A stretch of DNA of 32,912 bases, taken from contig DAIDHB010000057.1 in NCBI GenBank assembly GCA_027452145.1, positions 1 through 32,912 of the forward strand, given 5' to 3'. This stretch comes from Planctomycetales bacterium (GTDB lineage: Bacteria > Planctomycetota > Planctomycetia > Isosphaerales > Isosphaeraceae). Position numbers and translations under genes: made by a program. The notes under the pieces are model-generated. The model was not told the origin of the DNA and did not search any database. It saw nothing but the letters and a program-made list of their open reading frames with translations. Below are positions 23,752 to 32,240 of the stretch, in pieces (position 1 is the stretch's first letter; every line of letters starts with the position of its first letter).

Positions 23752-24879
23752 TCAGCCGCGAAAAACGATGGCCGGGTCCAGCGACGCCACCTTGCGGAAT
23801 GATAACGAGGCCGCCGCCAGGCAGAGCGCCAGCGTCCCGACGTAGACCAGGGCCGCCATCGTCATCGAGATATTCATCTTCATATCAAGGCTCGCCAGCA
23901 CCGGCCGCAGGGCGAACGAGAGCGCCAGCGCCAGCGCATATCCGAGTGCCGCGGCGAACGTGGCCTGCTCGGCGATGATGCCGTAAACCGTGAGGTTCCC
24001 GCCGCCGAGTGCCTTGACCGTGCCGAAGTCGGTCAGGTGCTCGGTCGTGGAGGCATAGAGCGTCTGGCCGACGATGACGACGCCGACCAGGGCGCCCAGG
24101 CCGACGGTCAGCGCCAGGGTCAGGCCGAGCCCGGTGCTCTCGATCCAGTAGCCGCGTGACCGGGAGGCCCACTCGTCCCGCGTGTAGACGTCATTATATG
24201 GCAATCGGCTGCGGATCTCGCTCCGGACCGCCTCGACATCGGCGCCGGGGGCGAGCCGGACGATGACAAAAGTCGTCCGCCCCGCCAGGTCGGCGGGCGA
24301 GAGCGACTGCGCCAGGCGGTAGTCGAGGAACGCCATCGGACTGGTGGTGAACGACAGCGCCCCGCGGGTCTTGCCGATGATCTTGAGCCGCCGGCCCTGG
24401 AACTCGCGATAATCGCCCGGCCGAAACGCGCCGAACCGCCGCTCGGCCGAGGCATCCAGCATGGCATAGCGCCCGCGCCGCAGGTCGGCCGGATTGCCCG
24501 ACTCGACGTTCCAGGGAAACCGCCAGGCGGGGAAGTCCTCGAGGCCGTAATAGACCACCGACTCCTTGGCGCCGTTGGGCAGGGCGACGATCGCATACCA
24601 GACGATCAGGTTATCAGCGCGCTCGACGCCCGGGATCGATCGGACGCGGCGGACGTACCCCTCGGGAAAAGGATTGCCGAAGTCGACGTTCGGGGCGTTG
24701 CGCGAGGTGATCCATAAATCGGCGCCAAGGTGTTCGATGGTGATGCTGGCGTTCTCGAGCAGTCCGAAGAAGATGCCGACCTGGATCAGGACCAGCGCGG
24801 CGGCGAACCCGACGCCCAGCACCGTGGCGGCGAACCGGGCCTTCTCGTCGAGGAGCATCCGAAGCGCCAGGTCGATCAT
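23752..24879 (-). CDS. FtsX/DevC-like ABC transporter permease
   Basis: A 375-residue permease. Topology is one N-terminal helix (about 15-37, FAATVLGVGFAAALVLIQVG), a large extracytoplasmic domain, and three C-terminal helices (LALTVGLGALVGVVIVGQTL, then FAAALGYALALALSFAL, then ALVYVGTLALCLAAASL), the FtsX/MacB layout. The opening LALRMLLDEKARFAATVLGV and the extracytoplasmic stretch RSIPGVERADNLIVWYAIVA resemble DevC, which exports heterocyst glycolipids in cyanobacteria with DevA and DevB. Its ATG overlaps the dehydrogenase stop as ATGA, so the transporter is coupled to a biosynthetic gene. The substrate is probably the lipid made by this cluster (inference). Confidence 0.9.
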   Translation of the reverse strand: MIDLALRMLLDEKARFAATVLGVGFAAALVLIQVGIFFGLLENASITIEHLGADLWITSRNAPNVDFGNPFPEGYVRRVRSIPGVERADNLIVWYAIVALPNGAKESVVYYGLEDFPAWRFPWNVESGNPADLRRGRYAMLDASAERRFGAFRPGDYREFQGRRLKIIGKTRGALSFTTSPMAFLDYRLAQSLSPADLAGRTTFVIVRLAPGADVEAVRSEIRSRLPYNDVYTRDEWASRSRGYWIESTGLGLTLALTVGLGALVGVVIVGQTLYASTTEHLTDFGTVKALGGGNLTVYGIIAEQATFAAALGYALALALSFALRPVLASLDMKMNISMTMAALVYVGTLALCLAAASLSFRKVASLDPAIVFRG

Positions 24880-25688
24880 GGGGCCGGCTCCGCGGGTGCA
24901 GGCTCGTGGGCCGAGCCGTCGCCGACGAGCCGCGCGACGAGGGCGTCGGGCATCCGCGCGATCAGCGACATCAGCAGGGCCATTCGCCTCGGGAATCGGT
25001 GGACGCCCCCGCGCCGGCCTTCGATCAGCCGGGCGATGCGATCGGCGGCGGCCTCGGCCGACATGATGAACGGCGTGGCGGCGGCGTCCATCGGCGTCAT
25101 CGGCGTCTGGACGAACCCCGGGCAGACCGTCGTCACGACCACCCCTCTCTCCCGCAGAGCGATCCGAAGGCCCTCCATGTAGACGTTGACCGCGGCCTTG
25201 CTGGCGCAATAGGCCGACTCGCCCGGCATGCCCCGGTCGCCAGCCAGGCTCGAGACGGCCACGATCTGCCCGCTCCGCCGGGCGAGCATGCCGGGCAAAA
25301 CCGACTCGATCGAATAGACCACGCCCATCAGGTTCACGCGGAAGGTCTGCTCGACATCGTCGATGTTCAGCGGGTCGAGGTGCGTCGGAGCGCCGAAGCC
25401 GGCGTTGGCGACCATCACGTCGGCCGGCCCGAGCTGCTCCTCGACCCGGGCGACGGAGCCGCGGAGCGCGTCGCGGTCGCCGACGTCGGCGGCCTCGGCG
25501 ACGGCCAGTCCACGTGCCTTGGCGATCTCGTCCCTGAGCGATTCGAGCAGCTCGACGCGGCGCGCGATCAACCCGACGCGGTACCCCGACGACGCCAGCC
25601 GGACGGCCAGCGCGCGGCCGATGCCGCTGGATGCGCCGGTCACGATGGCGACCGGTGCGCCTCGACCATTCCCCGCCCTCGCTGGCAT
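24876..25688 (-). CDS. Short-chain dehydrogenase/reductase
   Basis: A 270-residue classical SDR. ATG 25688 removes an Arg/Asp-rich non-coding extension. NAD(P) motif TGASSGIG (17-24), NAG (95-97), and catalytic Ser146/147, Tyr160, Lys164 (ESAYCASK) are all present. The arginines after the second strand (LIARRVELLESL) favour NADPH. The C-terminal segment has an amphipathic helix with Arg/Met (FPRRMALLMSLIARMPDAL), which may touch membrane, as in 3-ketosphinganine reductases and other lipid-acting SDRs. Position between the ketosynthase and transporter genes suggests it reduces a keto group of the cluster's lipid product; substrate unproven. Confidence 0.9.
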   Translation of the reverse strand: MPARAGNGRGAPVAIVTGASSGIGRALAVRLASSGYRVGLIARRVELLESLRDEIAKARGLAVAEAADVGDRDALRGSVARVEEQLGPADVMVANAGFGAPTHLDPLNIDDVEQTFRVNLMGVVYSIESVLPGMLARRSGQIVAVSSLAGDRGMPGESAYCASKAAVNVYMEGLRIALRERGVVVTTVCPGFVQTPMTPMDAAATPFIMSAEAAADRIARLIEGRRGGVHRFPRRMALLMSLIARMPDALVARLVGDGSAHEPAPAEPAP

Positions 25689-25807
25689 CGTTCCCGGCGT
25701 CTCCCGTCGTCCGTCGCTGAGGGATGCACGATCGTCGCCCCGATCCGATCCGATCCGCCGGCGCGGTCCTCGGGGGCTCTCCCACGATAACATTCAGGCC
25801 CGTCGCT

Positions 25808-27019
25808 TTACACCGCGCGAAGGACCAGGCTGGTATTGCTGCCGCCGAAGCCGAACGAGTTGGAGACGGCGATGCGGACCCTGTGGGGCCTCGCCTCGTG
25901 GGCGACCAGGCAGAGGTCGACGTCCGGCTCGTCGAGGTTGATCGTCGGCGGGATCGCCTGGTGTCGCATGGCGGTCAGACACGCCAGGGCCTCGAAGGCG
26001 CCCGCGGCGGTCAGCATGTGGCCGGTGAGGCTCTTGGTCGACGACACCGGAATCCGGCTGGCCTGCTCGCCCAGCACGGTGCGGAGCACGGCGGCCTCGG
26101 CGGCGTCGCCCACCGGCGTGCCGGTGGCATGGGCGTTGATGTGGTCGACCTCGTCGGCGTTGATCCGGGCATCCGCCAGCGCCCGGCGGACGGCGCCGAC
26201 CGCCGGCGACGGGTCGGGGCTGGGGATCACGTGGTGGTGGGCGTCGCTGCTGGAGCCGCAGCCGGCGACCTCGGCATACGCCTCGGCGCGGCGGCGACGG
26301 GCGTCCTCGGCCCGCTCGAGCACGAACGCCACGCCCCCCTCGCCCAGCACGAACCCATCGCGAGCCCGGTCGAACGGGCGAGACGCCGCCTCGGGCGACT
26401 CGTTCCGCCGCGAGAGCGCCCGCAGGTTGCCGAACGTCGCCAGCCCGACCGGCGTGACCGCCAGGTCGCACGCGCCGGCCACGCAAATATCCACCAGTCC
26501 CAGCCGCAGCCAGTGGCGGGCGGTTTCCAGCGCGTGGTTGCCGCTGGCGCACGCCGCCGACAGGCCCAGCGCCGGGCCGGTCAGGCCCAGGTCGCGCCGG
26601 GTGCGCTCGAGCGTCGACTCGCGGTCGAGCGCCGGGTCGTGGATCCGGCGGCCGCCGGCGAGGTGGTCCGTCTCCCACAGGAACATCCACTCGGCGCCCA
26701 GGCCGAGCACCAGCCCGACCCGGGCCTCGCGGTGCGGGCCAAGCAGACCGGCGTCATTCAGGGCGGTCGCGGCGCAGTAGTGCGCGAGCTGCTCGAGCGC
26801 GTTCAGCCGGGCGAACTCCGACGGCTCGCAGCCGGGCGGCGTCGGGACGGAACCGATCTGCGCGGCGATCCGGCTGGGGTAGTCGTCCGTCGGGAACCGC
26901 GTGACCCGCGTGACCCCCGACCGGCCGGCCAGCAGGCCCGACTCGATCTCGCCCAGCCCGCTGCCCAGCGGCGTCACGGCGCCGACGCCGGTGATCCAGA
27001 CCGATTCATCAGTCGTCAT
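25808..27019 (-). CDS. Beta-ketoacyl synthase of the FabF type
   Basis: A 403-residue condensing enzyme. The catalytic triad is intact: Cys157 (LSAACASGNHA), His297 (INAHATGTPVGD) and His334 (STKSLTGHMLTAAG), with Lys329. The C-terminal NSFGFGGSNTSLVL is conserved. Unusual is the segment EWMFLWETDHLAGG in the region that lines the acyl pocket, unlike primary-metabolism FabF. It is not beside any fatty-acid synthesis gene and no ACP is encoded nearby. It follows, 21 bp downstream, a truncated ketosynthase-like protein, a pairing reminiscent of KS/chain-length-factor couples. Likely extends or makes the acyl chain used by the divergent alpha-oxoamine synthase. Confidence 0.92.
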   Translation of the reverse strand: MTTDESVWITGVGAVTPLGSGLGEIESGLLAGRSGVTRVTRFPTDDYPSRIAAQIGSVPTPPGCEPSEFARLNALEQLAHYCAATALNDAGLLGPHREARVGLVLGLGAEWMFLWETDHLAGGRRIHDPALDRESTLERTRRDLGLTGPALGLSAACASGNHALETARHWLRLGLVDICVAGACDLAVTPVGLATFGNLRALSRRNESPEAASRPFDRARDGFVLGEGGVAFVLERAEDARRRRAEAYAEVAGCGSSSDAHHHVIPSPDPSPAVGAVRRALADARINADEVDHINAHATGTPVGDAAEAAVLRTVLGEQASRIPVSSTKSLTGHMLTAAGAFEALACLTAMRHQAIPPTINLDEPDVDLCLVAHEARPHRVRIAVSNSFGFGGSNTSLVLRAV

Positions 27020-27040
27020 GTTCGCAGCCTCGGCACGACA

Positions 27041-27898
27041 TTATTCCTCCGCGATCAGCTCGACCCGGACGCGCCCCGCGGGATCCGTCGCGATCGTCCT
27101 CGGCGTACGGACCGATCCCCCCGCCAGCTCGTCGGCGAGCCGGACCAGGTCGACGGGAGCCGGCGCCCGGACGTCCGAGCCATCCACCCGCAGCCGGACG
27201 GACATGCCTTCGCGTCCGTCCTCACGGGCACCAGCCGGCCGGAGCGCCAGGGCCAGCGCCTGGACCTCGATCTCGCCGTCGTCCGCCGCGGGCGCATCTG
27301 TCGCGTCCGCCGCGTCGCCCGGCCGCGTCGGCACCAGCTCGGGCGACCAGCCGCTCAGGACCAGCCAGACTCCCGGCACGACCCCGGCCGACAGCCAGGT
27401 CAACGCGGCCAAAAAACCCTCGGACGCCGCGTGCAGGCCGCCGCCCACCCCCAGGTTCGGCCCGCGCAGCCCCAGGGCCAGGCTGATCGTCCCCGACGGC
27501 GAATGCAGCGCGAAGTGCGGGATCAAATGCGGCGAGGTGCCCCAGACGCCCTCGACCCCGAAGGACCGCAGCGCGGCCGCCAGGCTGGCTCGGCCCAGGT
27601 AACGCGACGCCGCCACGATCCCCCATCCCTCGAACGCCGCGGGACTCGCACCCATCGCCGCGATCGCCTGGAACACCGACGCGGTGCCGGCCACGGTCTG
27701 CTCGTCGGCGTAGCGCAAGAGCGACACCGGCGTGCGCGACCAGCCCTCCGGCACCGGGCCGGGACGTTTGCGCAGCGCGGGGATCTCCGCCGGCCGCGCC
27801 CGATAGAGGGCCATCCCCGCCACGCCGCCGACGAGCACCGGGCTGCCTCCGACCCCGGCGGCATCATCCGACGCGATCCGCTCCGATCGTCGAACCAT
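27041..27898 (-). CDS. Degenerate ketosynthase-like protein, N-terminal half only
   Basis: A 285-residue protein. The stretch LALGLRGPNLGVGGGLHAAS aligns with the nucleophile region of ketosynthases (GPALGLSAACAS in the next gene), but the active Cys is Leu155. The second half of a thiolase fold, with the two catalytic His, is missing: the protein ends soon after a linker and a short beta-rich tail (SVRLRVDGSDVRAPAPVDLV). It therefore cannot condense by itself. A role as partner subunit of the intact ketosynthase, like a chain length factor, is inferred from its position as first gene of the operon. Coding is supported by operon spacing and motif. Confidence 0.8.
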   Translation of the reverse strand: MVRRSERIASDDAAGVGGSPVLVGGVAGMALYRARPAEIPALRKRPGPVPEGWSRTPVSLLRYADEQTVAGTASVFQAIAAMGASPAAFEGWGIVAASRYLGRASLAAALRSFGVEGVWGTSPHLIPHFALHSPSGTISLALGLRGPNLGVGGGLHAASEGFLAALTWLSAGVVPGVWLVLSGWSPELVPTRPGDAADATDAPAADDGEIEVQALALALRPAGAREDGREGMSVRLRVDGSDVRAPAPVDLVRLADELAGGSVRTPRTIATDPAGRVRVELIAEE

Positions 27899-28023
27899 GG
27901 ATTTCGAGGGCCTTCCTTCTGCCCAGCTTCCTGTTTCCGCGCCCTCGCTCCACGAACGGGAGGAGAACCGAGAGCGTTCGCACGGGACGGTCCACTCGCC
28001 ACCCCGGCTCGATTTGCTCGATT

Positions 28024-28035
28024 TGAGCTAGCTCA
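28024..28035. promoter_or_regulatory. Perfect palindrome between the divergent lipid-cluster genes
   Basis: TGAGCTAGCTCA is a perfect 12-base palindrome in the 247-bp gap between the degenerate ketosynthase gene and the alpha-oxoamine synthase gene. Just before it GCTCGATTT occurs twice in tandem. TTGAGC (28023-28028) and TATCTC (28047-28052), 18 bases apart, could form a promoter overlapping the palindrome. A dimeric repressor site is possible; no regulator gene is in the cluster. Confidence 0.35.
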
Positions 28036-28145
28036 GGATGTCAGTGTATCTCTACAATTCCGAGGTTTTCAACGGATCTTCCGCGGTTCGGCGTCCCGAA
28101 GCACGAAATTCCCTTCCTGTTTTACCCAGTGTGACAGCCAAAGCC

Positions 28146-29435
28146 ATGACCTCGCCCATCCCGATGGAGAAACTGGGCCGCGCCCTGCGCCAGAACACGC
28201 TGGTGAGAATCATCGAGCAGTTCGGCGAGGAGCATCCCGACAGCCACCTGAAGGACCTGGTGATCGACGAATCGGGCCCGGGGCGTCGGATCGTGGTCGG
28301 CGGCCGGCCGCTGGTCAACTTCGGCTCCGACAGCTTCCTCGGCCTGGACCAGGACGGTCGGGTGCAGGAGGCGATCCGTCGCGGGCTCTCGCGGTGGGGC
28401 ACGCACAACGGGGCCTCGCGGGCGTTCGCCAGCGTCCGGGCGAACATCGAGGCCGAGGAGCGGCTGGCCGAATGGCTGGGGGTCGAGTCGGTCCTGATCC
28501 TCCCCTCGGTGATGCTGGCGAACCTGGGGGCGATCCCCGGCCTCGTCGGGCGCCAGGACGCCATCGCGATGGACGAGCAGGCCCATACGTCGATGCAGGA
28601 AGCCGCGAAGATCGCGCGCGCCAACGGCGCGAAGGTGGCGACGTTCGCGCACGGCGACCCGGCCGCGCTCGAGCGCACGCTCGACGCGATGCGACCGTAT
28701 CGCTCGGCCCTGGTCTGCATCGACGGGGTCTACAGCATGAGCGGCCGGATCCCGCCCATGGCCGAGCTCGACGCCGTCGCCCGCGCCGCCGACGCGGTGC
28801 TCTATGTCGACGACGCCCACGGCACCGGCGTGCTGGGCGCCCAGGGGCGCGGGACGGTGCTCGACGCGCTGGGCTCGTACGACAACGCGTTCGTGGTCGG
28901 GTCTCTCTCCAAGGCGTTTTCGTGCGCGGGGGGCTTCATCGGCGGCCCGCGGGCGTTCCATCGATTACTGAAGATCCGCTGTGCCCCCTATGTGTTCGGA
29001 GGGCCGGTCGTGCCCCCCTACCTCGAGGCGATCGGCACCGTGATCGACATCCTGCGCTCCGAGGAGTATCCGAGGCTCCGCGCCCGGCTGGACGCGTCGA
29101 TCCGCCGCGTGATCGGCGGCCTGGGCGACCTGGGGCTCGTCGTGATGGGCTCGGCGACGCCGATCGTGTCGGTCCTGGTCGGCGACGAGGCCGATACCCT
29201 CAACGCCGGCAAGTTCCTGTTCGACCGCGGCTATTACGTCCAGTCGGTCCTGTTCCCGGCCGTCCCCTATCACGCGGGCGTCCTGCGCATCCAGTGCAAC
29301 GCCAACCACGCCGAGACCGAGGTCGAGGGGCTGCTCGAGGCGTTCGCGGCGCTGACGCGAACGATGAAGCTCCCGCGCTCGTCACCGGCGGGCCGACCGC
29401 GACATCCTGCCGGCCCGGGGCCGGAGCGAGGTTGA
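28146..29435 (+). CDS. Alpha-oxoamine synthase (BioF/KBL/SPT family)
   Basis: A 429-residue PLP enzyme that condenses an amino acid with an acyl thioester, losing CO2. PLP contacts: Asp222 and His225 (YVDDAHGTG), and the Schiff-base Lys256 (VGSLSKAFSCAGGF); His147 in DEQAHTS stacks the ring. The substrate loop reads GTHNGASRAFAS, differing from typical BioF. The start is uncertain: 28146 is chosen, 28038 is an in-frame alternative giving 36 more residues. The Pro/Arg-rich end extends past family length. It is divergent to the ketosynthase operon and not near other biotin genes, so a serine-palmitoyltransferase-like or CqsA-like role in making an amino-ketone lipid is favoured over biotin synthesis. 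Confidence 0.88.
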   Translation: MTSPIPMEKLGRALRQNTLVRIIEQFGEEHPDSHLKDLVIDESGPGRRIVVGGRPLVNFGSDSFLGLDQDGRVQEAIRRGLSRWGTHNGASRAFASVRANIEAEERLAEWLGVESVLILPSVMLANLGAIPGLVGRQDAIAMDEQAHTSMQEAAKIARANGAKVATFAHGDPAALERTLDAMRPYRSALVCIDGVYSMSGRIPPMAELDAVARAADAVLYVDDAHGTGVLGAQGRGTVLDALGSYDNAFVVGSLSKAFSCAGGFIGGPRAFHRLLKIRCAPYVFGGPVVPPYLEAIGTVIDILRSEEYPRLRARLDASIRRVIGGLGDLGLVVMGSATPIVSVLVGDEADTLNAGKFLFDRGYYVQSVLFPAVPYHAGVLRIQCNANHAETEVEGLLEAFAALTRTMKLPRSSPAGRPRHPAGPGPERG

Positions 29436-29440
29436 AACCC

Positions 29441-29827
29441 ATGGGCGGCGATCGAGGGCGGGTCCTCCTGATCATGCTGGCGGCCGTGGTCGCGTTGACC
29501 CTGGGCGAGACCGCGCTGGCCAGGGGGATGAAACAGACCGTCGGCGCGGCCGGGGGCTGGCTGGCCCAGGCGGTGGCCGTCGCGCGCAATGGATGGGTCG
29601 CCGGCGGCGTCGCGCTGCTCGGCCTGCACCTGGCGCTCTACCTGATGGCGCTACGCCGGGCCGACCTCAGCTTCGCCCTGCCGCTGACGGCCGCCTCGTA
29701 TCCCCTCTCGGCGCTGATGGCCCGGCACTTCCTCCGCGAGGAGATCGGAACGACGCGCTGGCTCGGCACGCTGCTCATCACCCTGGGCGTCGCGATCGTC
29801 GCGTTCGGCGAGGGCGCCAGGCGATGA
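29441..29827 (+). CDS. Small EamA/SMR-type transporter
   Basis: A 128-residue membrane protein of four predicted helices (LLIMLAAVVALTLGETALAR, then VAGGVALLGLHLALYLMALR, then FALPLTAASYPLSALMARHF, then WLGTLLITLGVAIVAFGEGA). The motif GETALARGMKQT and the conserved LxAxSYPLxALxA pattern are those of half-size EamA proteins such as ArnE/ArnF flippase subunits and SMR pumps, which act as dimers. It starts 5 bp after the oxoamine synthase stop, so the two are co-translated. A role in flipping or exporting an amino-lipid fits the context (inference). The 46-bp gap to the convergent YcaO gene has no terminator. Confidence 0.85.
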   Translation: MGGDRGRVLLIMLAAVVALTLGETALARGMKQTVGAAGGWLAQAVAVARNGWVAGGVALLGLHLALYLMALRRADLSFALPLTAASYPLSALMARHFLREEIGTTRWLGTLLITLGVAIVAFGEGARR

Positions 29828-29873
29828 GCGACGAGGTGCCGCGCGGGAACCTTGCGGCCTCGCGACCGTCGCG

Positions 29874-32150
29874 TCAGAGGAACATCGGGATCGGGTTCAG
29901 CTCGTCCTCGGCGAGCGGCCGGTTGAGCCAGCCGAGCCGGACCGGCACGTCATACAGCCGCCCGGGTGCGAACCTCGCCCAGAAATGCCGGAGCCCTGGC
30001 ACGATCACCTTGGCCACCGGCAGGCCGATCTCGGGCCGCGTCTGGTCGAGCACCATCAGCTCCATGCCCCGGTCCTCGGCCAGCCGCTGGCAGGCCCGAA
30101 CGTCCTCCGCGAGGTCGTCGCTCGAGGTGCGCGAATACGCATCCGCGGTCCGAGGCACCGTCGTCGGATCGGGGAGCAGATAGGGCTGGTTCTCGACGGT
30201 TGCGGTCCTCAGCCAGTGCCGCGTCTCGGCGTCGGTGATCGCCTCCTCGCGGCCTTCCTCGCCCGGTCCGGCCATCACCCAGGAGAGCATCTGGTTCATC
30301 TCGGTGACGGCCCGCATGAGCGCCACCGAGGCATCGAGGTGGGCGCCGAAACCGAGCATGATCCGCTGGTCCTGCGCATGGTCCGCACGCGAGATCGCGG
30401 CGAACACGGGCACCCCGAGGTCCGAGGTCAGGTCCACGGCCCAGAACGTCCGTCCTCGCTCGCGGAGGAACGCGCCGACGCGGTCGAGATACGGCTCGCC
30501 GAAGCTCGCGAGGTCGACGCCCGGCCTCCTCAGCCGGTTGTACCACCAGAGGGCCACGCTGTCGCGCTCGACCAGCTCGAGGAACCCCTGGAGGACCGCC
30601 TCCTCGAGCGTATTGCCCGCGGCATTGCCATTCGAGCAAGCCACGCAGAATGGCCCGCGCTCGGGGTGGGGATGGTCGTAATAGCAGAAGGCCGACGGCA
30701 GATAGCGGAACTCGCCGCGGGTCAGCGACCACACCGGCGTCCAGTCGATCTCGGCCGACGGGTCGAGCGGCAGCGGGACGAAGTTGTATCGCGATTTCCG
30801 CGCATTCCAGGCGTCGCGCTCGCGATACTGCCGCTCGCTGAACAGCAGGCAGTCCTCGAGCCGCACCCCGGACTCGCCGAGCTGACGGGCGACGGCACGG
30901 CGGCGCGGCTCGTCGCCCCGGAAGACGCCCGAGTAGCGCTCGAGTCCCTCGCAGAGTCCGCTGGCGCGGGCCTGGGCGTCGCTGGCGCCCTTGCCGGAGC
31001 TCATGTTGCGCAGGTCGCCCCGCAGGTGGTTGAGGCTCTCGTGCCCCCTCGCCAGGTTGTGGCCGGCGAGGTACACGTGGAAGGCGCCGTCGTCGGCCGT
31101 GGTCGGCCCGACGCGCTCGAGCATCGTCACGGCGCCCGTGATCGGGCTGACGTGGCGTCCGTAGCGCTCCAGCGTGACCTCGGGGGCCACGACGCGATGC
31201 CCGCCGTCGCGCGTGCCGGATTTCGGGCGAGGTTCCAGCCGGATCGCACGGGGTTCGCCATCCCCTGCGGTCTCCCTGCCCTCGCCGCACGCCGGGCAGT
31301 ACGGCAGGCGGATCAGCGCGTGGCCCTGCGTCTTCCACGACGACAGGTCGAGCGTCTGGATCATCCCTTCCAGCTCGGGCAGCTCGCCCCGGACGGCCCA
31401 CGAGGCGACGGCGTGGGCGGCCAGGCCCCGGCCGACTTCGAGGATCGCTGGCGAGCCGGCCGGGACGGCGGCATCCGTGCCGGGCGAGCCGTTTCGCCGG
31501 CGTTCGAGGTAGCTCTCGACCGGGTTATTGGCGCGGAGCCGATCGGCCAGGCATTCCCAGCAGCCCGTCCGGCCGGGCCGGAACAGCGGGCCGACCCAGA
31601 CCTGCCGGCCAACCGGCCGGACCAGGAGCCAGGGCCGGCCATCCCGCAGCGCGGCCGCGTTCTCGTCCTGGAGCTCGGCTCGCAGGTAGCTATCGACCAC
31701 AACCACGCGGCGCGCGCCGGACTCGTCCTCGTGCTCATCGGCGACTCGGACGTGGAGTTGCTGAAGCAACGCGCGAAGGCCCGAGTCGTCGACCCCGTAA
31801 GCGCGGACGATTACCTGCGTCTCGGAAAGCCGGCGGGCCGCCACCGCGGGCTCCACGTCCGCGGCCGACCAGAGCGCGGCCTGGTCCGGCGGCAAGGCGC
31901 CATCGTCCTCGCACAGGTAGCCCTTGCGCTCGAGCTGGCCGAGCACGTAATAGACCTGGGCCGGGTTGAGGTCGTCGCGGACACGGTCGCAGATCTCGTC
32001 GGCCGACCGGTCGCCGCCGACCCAGGGCACGACCAGCTCATACGGGCGGCCCTTCAGCACGGACCGCCGGGCGTCCGAGATCACGAAAGCCCCCTCGCCT
32101 GGCACGACCTCGACGTGCAGGTGAGGCCGAAAGCGGGGATGGGTCAGCAT
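29874..32150 (-). CDS. Fused YcaO cyclodehydratase (TOMM biosynthesis)
   Basis: A 758-residue protein with the size and layout of fused cyclodehydratases such as TruD and LynD, which turn Cys/Ser/Thr of a precursor peptide into azolines with ATP. The N-terminal third is the leader-binding and E1-like part with a zinc site, Cys197/Cys200 (GCWEC) and Cys285/Cys288 (CPAC). The YcaO domain begins near 325; ATP/Mg motifs are SGKG (385-388), GLCEGLERYSG (Glu401, Arg405) and FLELVERDS (Glu525, Glu528). The C-terminus LNPIPMFL is a reduced version of the Pro-rich tail of the family. Start 32150 lacks a clear Shine-Dalgarno. No precursor peptide, dehydrogenase or protease gene is seen beside it. Confidence 0.92.
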   Translation of the reverse strand: MLTHPRFRPHLHVEVVPGEGAFVISDARRSVLKGRPYELVVPWVGGDRSADEICDRVRDDLNPAQVYYVLGQLERKGYLCEDDGALPPDQAALWSAADVEPAVAARRLSETQVIVRAYGVDDSGLRALLQQLHVRVADEHEDESGARRVVVVDSYLRAELQDENAAALRDGRPWLLVRPVGRQVWVGPLFRPGRTGCWECLADRLRANNPVESYLERRRNGSPGTDAAVPAGSPAILEVGRGLAAHAVASWAVRGELPELEGMIQTLDLSSWKTQGHALIRLPYCPACGEGRETAGDGEPRAIRLEPRPKSGTRDGGHRVVAPEVTLERYGRHVSPITGAVTMLERVGPTTADDGAFHVYLAGHNLARGHESLNHLRGDLRNMSSGKGASDAQARASGLCEGLERYSGVFRGDEPRRRAVARQLGESGVRLEDCLLFSERQYRERDAWNARKSRYNFVPLPLDPSAEIDWTPVWSLTRGEFRYLPSAFCYYDHPHPERGPFCVACSNGNAAGNTLEEAVLQGFLELVERDSVALWWYNRLRRPGVDLASFGEPYLDRVGAFLRERGRTFWAVDLTSDLGVPVFAAISRADHAQDQRIMLGFGAHLDASVALMRAVTEMNQMLSWVMAGPGEEGREEAITDAETRHWLRTATVENQPYLLPDPTTVPRTADAYSRTSSDDLAEDVRACQRLAEDRGMELMVLDQTRPEIGLPVAKVIVPGLRHFWARFAPGRLYDVPVRLGWLNRPLAEDELNPIPMFL

Positions 32151-32240
32151 GTCGAAGACACCCGGCACCGGGAATGAAGGTTGGCCGGGCGTCGCCCCCG
32201 GCCGGGCGAGGATTTGACATTCCGGGGGACTCCGGCGAAC

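Noticed and set aside
25739..25757. Tandem GATCC units upstream of the SDR gene
   Set aside because: Only three short units; likely chance in GC-rich DNA rich in GATC words.
25808..27898. Type II polyketide synthase (KS plus chain length factor)
   Set aside because: The partner is only half a ketosynthase, and ACP, cyclase and aromatase genes are absent; a lipid-type role fits the neighbours better.
25724..29827. Open frame of 1367 codons on the plus strand
   Set aside because: It is antisense to the SDR and both ketosynthase genes and crosses frames of no known family; only its last 129 codons (29441-29827) are a real gene, the small transporter. Long antisense frames are expected at this GC content.
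29985..32177. 730-codon plus-strand frame opposite the YcaO gene
   Set aside because: Antisense shadow; all family motifs are on the minus strand.
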